Source: Bacteriovorax sp. (lineage in GTDB: Bacteria > Bdellovibrionota > Bacteriovoracia > Bacteriovoracales > Bacteriovoracaceae). From it: a stretch of 8,305 nucleotides of DNA. The stretch is taken from the NCBI GenBank assembly GCA_030654205.1, contig JAURXW010000432.1, forward strand, positions 1-8,305, in the 5' to 3' direction. Below are positions 1 to 6,091 of this stretch, piece by piece. Below the pieces are notes generated by a model, which saw only the letters and a program-made list of their open reading frames with translations, ran no database searches and was not told the origin of the DNA. Each line of letters starts with the position of its first letter. Position 1 is the first letter of the stretch. The position numbers were made by a program, and so were the translations under genes.

Positions 1-1234
1 TTAATTCCTTTTGAACGCGATCCCTTTCTGCTAGGCCATCTCCATTTTGATAACTCATAATTTTAGAAATATTAGCAGCAACCCTCCCTAGACCCCCTGC
101 TTGATGAAGAATTTCATCCAAGTGGTTAACAACAACTCCCTCTATTTCATCAGCTCTAAATCGAGCATACTTACAAGTAATGTCTTCACCGACTTCTCTT
201 TTATGCCCATAATAGCGATGTGTATTACTTCTTCCATGTGAAGTTTGACCAATTAACGCTCGACCACATTCCCCACATTGAATAATTCCTGATAATAAGT
301 AAAATCTATTCTTGGCTCCTTTTAGACGTGTCCTTTCCTTTTGCCGATTTTCTTCAAGTAAATTTTGCACACAATAAAAATCATCTTCATCGACAATACC
401 TTTCCAAGAAGCTACGACAATTTGGTATCGTTGCCACGGCTTCAAAGACTCTTGATCTTCATTTTTGTGGCCACGATTAATTTCACGTTTACCAATATAA
501 GCGAAATTAGTAAGTACATTCCTCACGGCTTTTACAGTCCACTTTTCTCCAACTTTTCCCTGCTCTTTTTTCTTATTTGCAAGTTTTCGCCTTATTCCCT
601 TATCATTTAAAATGTTAGCCGTTGACTGAAGACTACTGCTTCGTAGGTACTCTTTAAAAATTTTCTGAACATGACTAACCTCATCTTTGTTGACAAGTAA
701 TCTGCCAGTATTTGTCGGATCTTTTTCAAAACCAAGCATTGAAATGCCACCATTCATTAATCCGCGTAAACCTCTTGAATGGAAATTTATTGAAACGCGC
801 TCTGACGTTTGTTTCCTTTCAAATTGGGCAAGGTTGATCATGTTATAAACCATCATTTCGCCCACTGGTGTACTCGTATCAAACTGTTCTTTAGCCGAAA
901 AAAACTTTGCTTTTCGGGCCTCTAAGTCTTTCAGAAGCATACTAAAGTCAGCAATACTTCTCGATAACCGAGAAAAGTCTGTCACCAAAATTAAATTCAC
1001 TTTACCAGATTGAATATCTCTCATCATTCGCTGGTAGGCAGGTCTATTAGTATCTTTTGCAGAATAGCCGTCATCGATATAGGTATCAACAACCTTTCCC
1101 CAATTTTTTTCTTGCTCATTTTTAAATTCAATAAAAAATTTTAGACGATGTTGTTGACTATCAATTGATCCATCAACGACCTGAGCCTGCTCGTCCGTAG
1201 ACACCCTGACGTAAATCCCTATCCTATGCGACAT
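1..1234 (-). CDS. Large serine recombinase (integrase), 3' end cut by the window edge
   Basis: The first 411 codons are open and run off the left edge without a stop. The predicted protein is a large serine recombinase that would integrate and excise the element by a double-strand break through a serine-DNA linkage. Order of parts: a resolvase-type catalytic domain at residues 5-150, with Arg10 and nucleophile Ser12 in VRVSTDEQ, the DFSRLSR motif at 86-92 and the E(R/K)..SER helix at 139-146; a Recombinase domain at about 155-250; a zinc-ribbon segment with Cys320, Cys323 and Cys354; then the beginning of the C-terminal region. The ATG start is set by GAGGAG seven bases upstream (1242-1247), which lies inside the end of the preceding gene and overlaps it by 11 bases. 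That arrangement suggests translational coupling. Usual family lengths are about 450 to 600 residues, so perhaps 50 to 150 residues are missing. Family call is very secure; its role as the element's integrase is inferred from context. Confidence 0.95.
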   Translation of the reverse strand, partial: MSHRIGIYVRVSTDEQAQVVDGSIDSQQHRLKFFIEFKNEQEKNWGKVVDTYIDDGYSAKDTNRPAYQRMMRDIQSGKVNLILVTDFSRLSRSIADFSMLLKDLEARKAKFFSAKEQFDTSTPVGEMMVYNMINLAQFERKQTSERVSINFHSRGLRGLMNGGISMLGFEKDPTNTGRLLVNKDEVSHVQKIFKEYLRSSSLQSTANILNDKGIRRKLANKKKEQGKVGEKWTVKAVRNVLTNFAYIGKREINRGHKNEDQESLKPWQRYQIVVASWKGIVDEDDFYCVQNLLEENRQKERTRLKGAKNRFYLLSGIIQCGECGRALIGQTSHGRSNTHRYYGHKREVGEDITCKYARFRADEIEGVVVNHLDEILHQAGGLGRVAANISKIMSYQNGDGLAERDRVQKEL

Positions 1235-1424
1235 CTTTTAGCTCCTCTTCCTTTTTACTTGGGCGACCGCGCTTCATTCCTAAAATAATCATTTCAGCAA
1301 CTAGATCTTTAATTTCTTTAATACGCAATGTACATAAAGCTGATTCATCAGTGGTTGGTTCAATAATTATCCTTAACAATGGTTTGTCTTCTGATTTAGA
1401 ATCGCTTTCAATTTTTTTCACCAT
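1224..1424 (-). CDS. Small basic-tailed protein with AT-hook-like motif, coupled to the recombinase
   Basis: A 66-residue protein I do not recognise as a named family. The N-terminus is polar (residues 1-13), followed by a probable strand-rich stretch (LLRIIIEP), a helix (about 33-50) and a charged tail with KRGRPSKKEEE at 51-61. GRP flanked by basic residues is the core of AT-hook minor-groove binding motifs. I chose the ATG at 1424 because GGAG sits seven bases upstream (1432-1435). An alternative ATG at 1463 has GAGGAG ten bases upstream and would add 13 residues while overlapping the XRE gene by 14 bases. The gene ends 11 bases inside the recombinase gene and supplies that gene's ribosome binding site, so they are almost certainly coexpressed. 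Small basic DNA-binding proteins next to integrases are often recombination directionality factors; that role is inference only. Confidence 0.7.
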   Translation of the reverse strand: MVKKIESDSKSEDKPLLRIIIEPTTDESALCTLRIKEIKDLVAEMIILGMKRGRPSKKEEELKDVA

Positions 1425-1449
1425 ATTTGATCTCCATATTTGGAAAATT

Positions 1450-1674
1450 TTATTTTGTTTCATGACAAGAGAACTCCTCAATAAAGTCCAATGCACGAGT
1501 TTTTGAGAGTGAATCAAGATAGCGAAGAAAGCGAATAGTAAGCTTACTTGGCTTCCTTATATCATTTTCAATATTGGCATAAGTTCTATATCCAGAGAGA
1601 CAAAGGACTTCTGCAAATTCTTCTCGGGTATATCCAAGTTTTTCTCTAATTCGTCTAACTTCACTTGATTTCAT
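1450..1674 (-). CDS. XRE-family helix-turn-helix regulator
   Basis: A 74-residue protein with the compact Cro/C1-type helix-turn-helix layout. Residues 5-50 give the recognisable order: a first helix RRIREKLGY, the helix TREEFAEVL, the recognition segment SGYRTYANIEN, then IRKPSKLTIRFLRYL. Almost the whole protein is DNA-binding domain, so it probably works as a dimeric repressor or activator without a sensor domain. AAGGA lies six bases before the ATG. It sits 13 bases after the preceding gene and 25 bases before the next (or overlaps it by 14 with the alternative start). Its place in the integration module suggests it controls this operon, with the dyad symmetries in 2136-2332 as possible binding sites. 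Family call is strong; the target is inferred. Confidence 0.85.
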   Translation of the reverse strand: MKSSEVRRIREKLGYTREEFAEVLCLSGYRTYANIENDIRKPSKLTIRFLRYLDSLSKTRALDFIEEFSCHETK

Positions 1675-1687
1675 TATTTTTCCTTAA

Positions 1688-2119
1688 CTACTTATCTGAT
1701 TCTTCCATGTCACCATTGATGCCATTACCAGTCAAGGCCTGCTTAGCCTTTTTCTTTGTCAATATTTCAAGTCCAACTTGTTTTTGCAATAAGTGCTTAA
1801 ATTCTGATGGCACTTTTCCAGTCTCACGGGCCTTGCGTAAAATTAATTCTAAAACAGCAACCTCATCAAAATGATCTGCCCGAATATCTTTGATTATTGA
1901 TTCATCTAAATCATCCTTAAATCTTTTCAATATCCAATTCAGCATCTGAGTCTTATTTACCTTCCCACCAATAAATCCATCGTTTACTTGCTCCATGCCT
2001 TCTAATAAAGCTGTATCTCCCAGCCTAGATATATTAATCCTTAGTATCTCTTCTTTTTCATTATTATTTTCTTCTGTCTTCCGTACTAGTTCCCCGTTCC
2101 CTTTTATATTTTTTACCAT
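1688..2119 (-). CDS. Hypothetical protein with possible ribbon-helix-helix domain, first gene of the integration/regulation module
   Basis: A 143-residue, highly charged protein. Residues 26-68 have the pattern of a ribbon-helix-helix fold: a short strand (LRINISR), a helix (TALLEGMEQV), a turn with GGKVNKT, and a second helix (QMLNWILKRF). That fold is common in relaxosome accessory proteins and plasmid repressors. The remainder is mostly predicted helix (residues 70-128) with an acidic tail, perhaps for oligomerisation or partner contact. AAGGA lies eight bases before the ATG. It is the first gene after the 233-base intergenic region with large dyads and is followed 13 bases later by the XRE gene. 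Position next to a possible oriT and a replication-relaxation-like gene makes an accessory oriT-binding role attractive, but I cannot assign a family with certainty. The coding call is firm, the fold call weak. Confidence 0.75.
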   Translation of the reverse strand: MVKNIKGNGELVRKTEENNNEKEEILRINISRLGDTALLEGMEQVNDGFIGGKVNKTQMLNWILKRFKDDLDESIIKDIRADHFDEVAVLELILRKARETGKVPSEFKHLLQKQVGLEILTKKKAKQALTGNGINGDMEESDK

Positions 2120-2166
2120 ACATTAATTCCTTGTTGTTTTACCGCCGCCGCTAGTGTTTTTCCCCA

Positions 2167-2214
2167 GTAGTTGACCCCTTCATCACAACTTGTTGGGAGG
2201 GAGGGGTCAACTAC
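2167..2214. repeat. Inner inverted repeat, 13-bp perfect arms
   Basis: GTAGTTGACCCCT (2167-2179) and AGGGGTCAACTAC (2202-2214) are exact reverse complements separated by 22 bases. At the same centre (2190.5) lies a smaller symmetry, CAAC-TT-GTTG (2186-2195). The dyad lies inside the 16-bp outer repeat, whose centre is offset by four bases. The arms contain TTGACC, a -35-like element, on both strands. A dimeric repressor binding both arms could close the minus-strand promoter, or the structure may be part of a transfer origin. Confidence 0.9.
2182..2210 (-). promoter_or_regulatory. Candidate sigma70-type promoter for the regulator/recombinase operon
   Basis: On the minus strand TTGACC (2210-2205) is followed after 17 bases by TGTGAT (2187-2182), which matches four of six -10 positions. 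It lies about 60 bases upstream of the gene that starts at 2119 and points toward it. The -35 falls in one arm of the inner dyad, as expected for an operator-controlled promoter. The weak -10 keeps this tentative. Confidence 0.35.
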
Positions 2215-2303
2215 GATTAAGGGAAGAACACGTTAAGGCGGCGGCGGTAAAACTTTTTTAAATTCATTAAGTTATCTATCTTCTATTTATTGTTTTTCTT
2301 TTA

Positions 2304-2332
2304 ACGATCGATGCACTTAGTGCATCGATCGT
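2304..2332. repeat. 29-bp near-perfect palindrome
   Basis: ACGATCGATGCACT (2304-2317) and AGTGCATCGATCGT (2319-2332) are exact reverse complements around a single central base. It starts 20 bases beyond the stop of the replication-relaxation-like gene. The minus strand after the hairpin reads TTAAAAGAAAAAC, with no U-run, so a standard intrinsic terminator is not supported. An operator, a transfer-origin stem, or a 3' mRNA-stabilising hairpin are all possible. Confidence 0.9.
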
Positions 2333-2337
2333 GCATC
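2310..2337. repeat. Three copies of the 7-bp half-site GATGCAC
   Basis: GATGCAC occurs at 2310-2316 on the plus strand, and on the minus strand at 2320-2326 and 2331-2337. The first two form the inner part of the palindrome. The third is a direct repeat of the second, exactly 11 bases away, so it faces the same side of the helix. This arrangement suggests cooperative binding by a DNA-binding protein, or an iteron-like cluster. Confidence 0.75.
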
Positions 2338-2352
2338 AATATTTCTTAGTCT

Positions 2353-3069
2353 CTATCCACTATTTGTCAGTATTTCATTTGACAGCTCGACCAACTTTTT
2401 TGGATTTAATTTCCATGTTTCTTCCATCAAAAAAGCAATTGGACGTTCCCTCTGTGGATAATAAACCTGCTTAACTTGTTCAATAATAATATTTTTAATG
2501 GCAGGAGTTTTCACTATCCAGATAACTGCATCTATTCGTTTCATTCCAGCGTAGGCATTTAGTATTTGCCCATATCGCTTTCGACTTTTTTGTGTTCGTT
2601 CGTATTCAACGGCGATTACATCAAAACGATTAGCATTCTTAAGATGAATAATTGCATCAGGGTATTTAATTAATTGGCCCTGAGTCTCCACTTTGTAGTC
2701 ATTCAATCGAAGCATTTTTAGTTCAGCTTCCGTTTGCCACTGGCAAATGTGCAAAGCACGATCGAGATACATAATTCCATTTAAAAGTATTTCGTCATGC
2801 TTAAGCTGGTTAGGATTTGGCATATATGCTGGCCTTGTTTCAAATAACTGAAGTACATTTCTATCCGAGCGATTGAGTACTAAAGTGTCTTTAATTTTGT
2901 CATTATTGTGGGCAACCAAATATTTTCGACGAATCAATTCCTTCCAGTTATGGAATTTTGATCTTCTGCATTTCGCTTTTAAAAAATATTTTTGCCACAA
3001 CTCAAAAGTTATAAATCCCGTTTTACCAACATACTGAAGTACATCATTAGGAACATAATGTTTTGCCAT
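2353..3069 (-). CDS. Replication-relaxation (Replic_Relax/MobC-like) family protein, probable DNA-processing protein
   Basis: A 238-residue soluble protein. The N-terminus (residues 1-75) is helical and winged-helix-like, with LWQKYFL and WKELIRRKYLV. The middle and C-terminal part follow the order I associate with the plasmid replication-relaxation family: LKHDEILLNGIM (89-100), W..EAEL (111-117), YPDA (136-139), VIAVEYE (151-157), then a helix with RYGQILNAY (165-173) and a strand AVIWIV. Asp138 with Glu155-x-Glu157 resembles a PD-(D/E)XK nuclease core. Start: the ATG at 3069 has GGGAGG seven bases upstream (3077-3082); the in-frame ATG at 3084 contains that very site and is rejected. The gene begins two bases after the lipoprotein stop and is the last of the transfer operon, beside the dyad-rich region. 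A role in relaxing DNA at oriT is inferred; alternative is a regulator or a restriction-like nuclease. Confidence 0.65.
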   Translation of the reverse strand: MAKHYVPNDVLQYVGKTGFITFELWQKYFLKAKCRRSKFHNWKELIRRKYLVAHNNDKIKDTLVLNRSDRNVLQLFETRPAYMPNPNQLKHDEILLNGIMYLDRALHICQWQTEAELKMLRLNDYKVETQGQLIKYPDAIIHLKNANRFDVIAVEYERTQKSRKRYGQILNAYAGMKRIDAVIWIVKTPAIKNIIIEQVKQVYYPQRERPIAFLMEETWKLNPKKLVELSNEILTNSG

Positions 3070-3071
3070 CG

Positions 3072-3515
3072 TTATTCCTCCCATCGAGCAGGCTCAACAA
3101 TTACATACTCAAAATGTCCTTCAATATATCTACTCCCTGAGATTTTTCCATCCATCCAGTGAGCTTCCACTTTAGGATTTTTAAGATTTGGCATTGAAGC
3201 ATTTCCTTGCTTTTTTGTTGTATCCGATTTTCCTTGTTCATAAGCTTCACGTTTTTTGTCCTCATTACTCGAATGAATGAGAGCGCCTGCCGCCATTCCG
3301 GCAACTCCACCGATAGCTGATCCAATAATGACATTTCTAGTTCTGTATTGGCCGTCTTTTCCGGGATCAGCAATTCCACCTACAATAGCTCCAGTTCCTG
3401 CACCAACAGCTCCACCGAGAGCAAGACTTTTCCCTTGAGTTGCACAGCCAGATAGAAGTGCGAGTGTAATTAAAAAATTCAGGACTAGTACTATTTGCTT
3501 TTTATTTTTCTTCAT
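3072..3515 (-). CDS. Glycine-zipper lipoprotein of the transfer operon (possible VirB7/TraV-type role)
   Basis: A 147-residue predicted lipoprotein. Basic residues 2-6, a hydrophobic stretch (8-21) and lipobox LLSGC give a lipidated Cys24; Ala follows, so outer-membrane sorting is likely. Two glycine-zipper helices come next: residues 33-48 (GGAVGAGTGAIVGG) and 64-80 (IGSAIGGVAGMAAG), able to pack tightly in a membrane or oligomer. A charged linker (83-105) leads to a compact C-terminal segment rich in aromatic residues (118-145). AGGAG lies ten bases before the ATG. It begins 13 bases after the VirD4-like gene. VirB7 and TraV lipoproteins anchor VirB9/TraK at the outer membrane, and no other lipoprotein is seen in this operon. 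However, VirB7 is normally much shorter and next to VirB8, so this equivalence is conjecture. It may instead be an entry-exclusion or envelope-stress-type lipoprotein. Confidence 0.85.
   Translation of the reverse strand: MKKNKKQIVLVLNFLITLALLSGCATQGKSLALGGAVGAGTGAIVGGIADPGKDGQYRTRNVIIGSAIGGVAGMAAGALIHSSNEDKKREAYEQGKSDTTKKQGNASMPNLKNPKVEAHWMDGKISGSRYIEGHFEYVIVEPARWEE
3077..3082 (-). promoter_or_regulatory. Ribosome binding site that fixes the start at 3069
   Basis: GGGAGG on the minus strand lies seven bases before the ATG at 3069 and inside the last codons of the lipoprotein gene. It overlaps the competing upstream ATG at 3084, which therefore cannot be served by it. Confidence 0.8.
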
Positions 3516-3528
3516 CGTTAATGTTCTC

Positions 3529-5136
3529 CTATGCGCTTTTTATAGTTACGCTGTCAGTTGGAATCTCAAGCATCGTAATTTTAGGCTTTTTAATTATCTT
3601 TAATTTTTCCTTTACCGAGAGGTCACTAAACATATCAAACTTGATATTGACCACCTTACTTCCAGCATCATGAGGTACAATCATAATTGCCTCACCAACA
3701 CCGAGCTTACGTTTAAATATATTTGGATGGACACTAAACTCTTCAACCTCACGGGCCGAGGCGTCTCCTGTTCCTTTTTTTCCAAAAGCATTAAGGGTTG
3801 TTCTCTCAGTATATTTCATGGTTTTTTCTGTGCCGATTACTTTTGAAAAATACTCGGCTGAATCAGGATCATTTCCTCTCATGAAGATTTTTAAATTTGA
3901 ATTGGTCAAAATAGAATTTGCAATTGGTTCACCCAGCGTTTTTATGTCTCCTAATGCTTGGTGTGCGAATACAATTCCAACATTCGCACTTCTTGATTTG
4001 TTTAAGATTGAAACGAATCCCGGGTAAAGATATTCAGTGAAGTCATCCAGAAACACCGAGAAAAACTTTCCTTTTTCTTTGCTATTGTGTCGATTGGCCA
4101 CCGCACTCTGTAAGCATTGCAAGATCATACGTCCTGATGTTTTTCCAAGAAATGGTGTTTTAAGAACAGGGAGCTGAAAATAAATAATCTGATTTTTTTC
4201 AAGCGCAGTATTTAAATTAATTGAAGACTTCTCTGCATTAAAAAGACATGCTGCTGATCCCTGTGAAAAATGACTGATTGCTGCCGTTAGACCACTCGTT
4301 CTTTGAGAGCGCTCTCCAGGATTTAAACTTTTAAAGCTCTCTGCCCAATCCTTAAGAGACTTATCTTCTAATTCTCTAGTCATTGCCTGAAGAATATTGG
4401 GATTTCCAATCGCTTGATAGATTTTTGAAAATGTAGGAACGACTTTAGCGGCTTCAAAAATACGCATGATTTGAGAAAAAACTTCATACTGAAGACTTTT
4501 GTAATATGGATTATCAAATTCAAATGAATTAAAAACACGCTCTGAAATCTCATCTGCGGTTCCACCAATGAGTGGATTGAACTGATGTGATTCTTCAATA
4601 TTACTCAAGCTAAAAAGCTTGAAGTCTTTTTCTCTACCTGCCTTTACGGTGTACGCCCAAATCTTATCTAATAAGGCACGATCCGGCTTACCATCAATTA
4701 GAATTAAACCTCGTCCATGTTGAATATCTTGAATGAGCCACGGAAGAATAACCGATTCAGTTTTACCAGCGTTTGTCGTTCCGATAATCTGAGTATGCAT
4801 GATTCTTTGTTTAGGTCTAATCCAAATAAGTTTTCCCTCCTTTGATTCTCCACAATAGACTGCTCCAACTTCCTTATTGTTTTTAGGTTTTGAAAGTAAC
4901 TCGTAATCAGCAATATTCTTGCGCCTTATTTTTATTAATTTTTTCCATAGAAGAACTAAGAGTGGAGTAAATATGACTAATACAATAAATAACAGAAACC
5001 ACTTATGGAGTGGCGATTTAATCCAAACTACAAACCAATCATGAATTTTATATAAAAGTTGAGTTACAAAAAACACTCCGACAATTCCTAAAAAAATAGT
5101 AGTGGTTGTATCAGATTTTTGATTATCTTCCGCCAT
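3529..5136 (-). CDS. virD4: Type IV secretion coupling ATPase, VirD4/TraD/TraG family
   Basis: A 535-residue protein that would recruit the relaxosome and pump DNA into the type IV channel. Two N-terminal membrane helices (about 13-30 and 46-64) anchor it in the inner membrane. The cytosolic ATPase carries Walker A GTTNAGKT (119-126), a first acidic strand LILIDGK (144-150), the Walker B strand SVFLDDFTEY (360-369) and the sensor-like AHQALGDI (391-398). The stretch NSNLKIFMRGNDPDSAEYF at 412-430 is characteristic of TraD/TraG C-terminal motor regions. Length is near the lower end for the family, with only a short tail after residue 505, so a TraD-like relaxase-binding extension is absent. 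AGGAGG lies five bases before the ATG and is within the end of the virB10-like gene, overlapping it by 14 bases. The symbol is a family-level name. Confidence 0.93.
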   Translation of the reverse strand: MAEDNQKSDTTTTIFLGIVGVFFVTQLLYKIHDWFVVWIKSPLHKWFLLFIVLVIFTPLLVLLWKKLIKIRRKNIADYELLSKPKNNKEVGAVYCGESKEGKLIWIRPKQRIMHTQIIGTTNAGKTESVILPWLIQDIQHGRGLILIDGKPDRALLDKIWAYTVKAGREKDFKLFSLSNIEESHQFNPLIGGTADEISERVFNSFEFDNPYYKSLQYEVFSQIMRIFEAAKVVPTFSKIYQAIGNPNILQAMTRELEDKSLKDWAESFKSLNPGERSQRTSGLTAAISHFSQGSAACLFNAEKSSINLNTALEKNQIIYFQLPVLKTPFLGKTSGRMILQCLQSAVANRHNSKEKGKFFSVFLDDFTEYLYPGFVSILNKSRSANVGIVFAHQALGDIKTLGEPIANSILTNSNLKIFMRGNDPDSAEYFSKVIGTEKTMKYTERTTLNAFGKKGTGDASAREVEEFSVHPNIFKRKLGVGEAIMIVPHDAGSKVVNIKFDMFSDLSVKEKLKIIKKPKITMLEIPTDSVTIKSA

Positions 5137-6091
5137 TGGTACCTCCTGGCTCTCTGTAGATAAAAGATTGGTTTAATACGGCCATGAACTGAGTTCCAAA
5201 AGAAAGCTCAATCCATTTTTTTTGCTTTTTCATATCTTCAGCATAAGCATTAGCGCGATCTTCAGCGGTCGCAGAGATCGCACTTTTTATTCCATTTTTA
5301 CTACCTCCGGCCTGGGCTCCAAATTGTCCAGTGCTCATGGAACCTTGAGAATAGGCACCCACAAATCGAGTGAGAGCAAGTCCCATAGTATTTTTAATAG
5401 CATTCGATTTTATATTTCCTTCCACTCCAACCTGTTCATCCCCACCGATTGCGACTGCCGAGATTTGCCTTTCTCTGCCATCTGGAAAAAGAATATGGGT
5501 TAGATTGATATTTGCTCTTTCCGAGCTATCGTCAAATGAAACCGAACCCAAGATTTTTGAACCTTGAGGAATGGCAAGTACATCACCGTGAATTACATCT
5601 TTCACTACGATACCAACTAAAGGCAAGGCTTGTGTTGATACAATTATTTTATCTGTTAGTTTGATAAAAAATCTTGTCCCTGCTGACAACTGATTCTTTG
5701 CATCGTTTCCACTACGAGCAAGAATCATCGTTGCATTTCGTTCTTTTCCTCCTGAATTTCCGAAGTTGCCGCCACCACCAGAAGTGGGAGCATACAAATG
5801 ATCCAGAGAAGTAGGAACATTCTCTAAATTGACATTTCCTCTTTGAAACTGATCTGCTGTTTGCTCTGTTGGGTTATTTTCTGCCGTTGTAACAACTGAA
5901 CCATCTTGAGTCTTTTCATGAAAAACATCCTGAGTAGGAACAGCTTGAGGAATAAAAATCACAACTATAATCACAAACAAAACAATAGCGATTCCTAAGA
6001 AAGAGAGAAATTTCCAGTTAATCTCTCTTTTATTGGTAAATGGTTTTTGTTCTTTATAAATCATTTCTTTAAGCATATTTTTTAAATTCAT
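5123..6091 (-). CDS. virB10: VirB10/TrbI-like channel scaffold protein
   Basis: A 322-residue protein. It has a short cytosolic N-terminus, one membrane helix (about 28-49), a periplasmic linker rich in Gln, Thr, Asn and Gly (50-118) instead of the usual Pro-rich one, and a TrbI/VirB10 beta-barrel domain (about 120-230). That domain shows AGTRFFIKLTDKIIVST, the IPQGSKILGSV strand turn and the LFPDGRERQI segment typical of the family. A probable antenna region lies at about 233-285, and it ends with FMAVLNQSFIYREP, the usual closing strand. VirB10 bridges inner and outer membranes and gates the channel. ATG at 6091 shares ATGA with the preceding stop, and GAGG lies seven bases upstream; a GTG at 6097 is too close to that site. 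The family usually runs about 380-430 residues, so this one is short, mainly in the linker. Confidence 0.88.
   Translation of the reverse strand: MNLKNMLKEMIYKEQKPFTNKREINWKFLSFLGIAIVLFVIIVVIFIPQAVPTQDVFHEKTQDGSVVTTAENNPTEQTADQFQRGNVNLENVPTSLDHLYAPTSGGGGNFGNSGGKERNATMILARSGNDAKNQLSAGTRFFIKLTDKIIVSTQALPLVGIVVKDVIHGDVLAIPQGSKILGSVSFDDSSERANINLTHILFPDGRERQISAVAIGGDEQVGVEGNIKSNAIKNTMGLALTRFVGAYSQGSMSTGQFGAQAGGSKNGIKSAISATAEDRANAYAEDMKKQKKWIELSFGTQFMAVLNQSFIYREPGGTNGGR

Larger units (their letters stand above)
2136..2253. repeat. Outer inverted repeat, 16-bp perfect arms
   Basis: The left arm GTTTTACCGCCGCCGC (2136-2151) and right arm GCGGCGGCGGTAAAAC (2238-2253) are exact reverse complements. 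They enclose 86 bases. Partial complementarity continues inward: GTGTTTTTCCC on the left (2155-2165 region) against GTGTTCTTCCC on the opposite strand of 2221-2232, with a small offset. Each arm carries three GCC/GGC triplets, unlike the AT-rich neighbourhood. Extruded or single-stranded, it would give a long interrupted stem. A short TIR-bounded element is an alternative, but no target-site duplication is evident. Confidence 0.9.
2120..2352. other. Intergenic control region, candidate oriT or operator region
   Basis: This is the only non-coding stretch over 40 bases in the window. It separates the end of the transfer genes from the regulator/recombinase genes, both on the minus strand. It contains a nested dyad (2136-2253), an AT-rich spacer (2254-2303), and a 29-bp palindrome plus an extra half-site (2304-2337). 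GC-rich arms stand out sharply from the AT-rich surroundings. I see no coding frame worth calling and no RNA gene. Placement between a replication-relaxation-like gene and a possible ribbon-helix-helix gene, together with the dense inverted repeats, is typical of transfer origins. The same features also suit a repressed promoter region. No known nick-site consensus is recognisable, so oriT is an inference. Confidence 0.5.

Noticed and set aside
365..610. Plus-strand open frame opposite the recombinase
   Set aside because: It is antisense to a strongly supported recombinase domain, has low-complexity hydrophobic content and no convincing family or operon context.
1665..1874. Plus-strand open frame opposite the 143-residue gene
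   Set aside because: Antisense to a gene with a good ribosome binding site and operon spacing; Cys/Phe-rich composition is typical of a shadow frame.
2136..2253. Short transposable element with terminal inverted repeats
   Set aside because: The flanks show no target-site duplication, no transposase is present, and the internal dyad argues for a binding or transfer structure.
2238..2259. GC-rich arm followed by six T as an intrinsic terminator on the plus strand
   Set aside because: The pairing arm is 86 bases away, which is too large a loop for a standard terminator, and no plus-strand gene exists that would need it.
2304..2332. Intrinsic terminator of the transfer operon
   Set aside because: The stem is strong, but the minus strand that follows is A-rich rather than U-rich, and the centre leaves almost no loop.
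2136..2337. CRISPR array
   Set aside because: The repeats are inverted arms and short half-sites, not regularly spaced direct repeats with unique spacers, and no cas gene is present.
3070..3084. Upstream ATG at 3084 as the start of the replication-relaxation-like protein
   Set aside because: It contains the ribosome binding site of the downstream ATG and would overlap the lipoprotein gene without its own site.
3101..3379. Minus-strand frame overlapping the lipoprotein gene
   Set aside because: It lies entirely within the lipoprotein gene in another frame; the lipobox, glycine zippers and spacing all favour the other reading.
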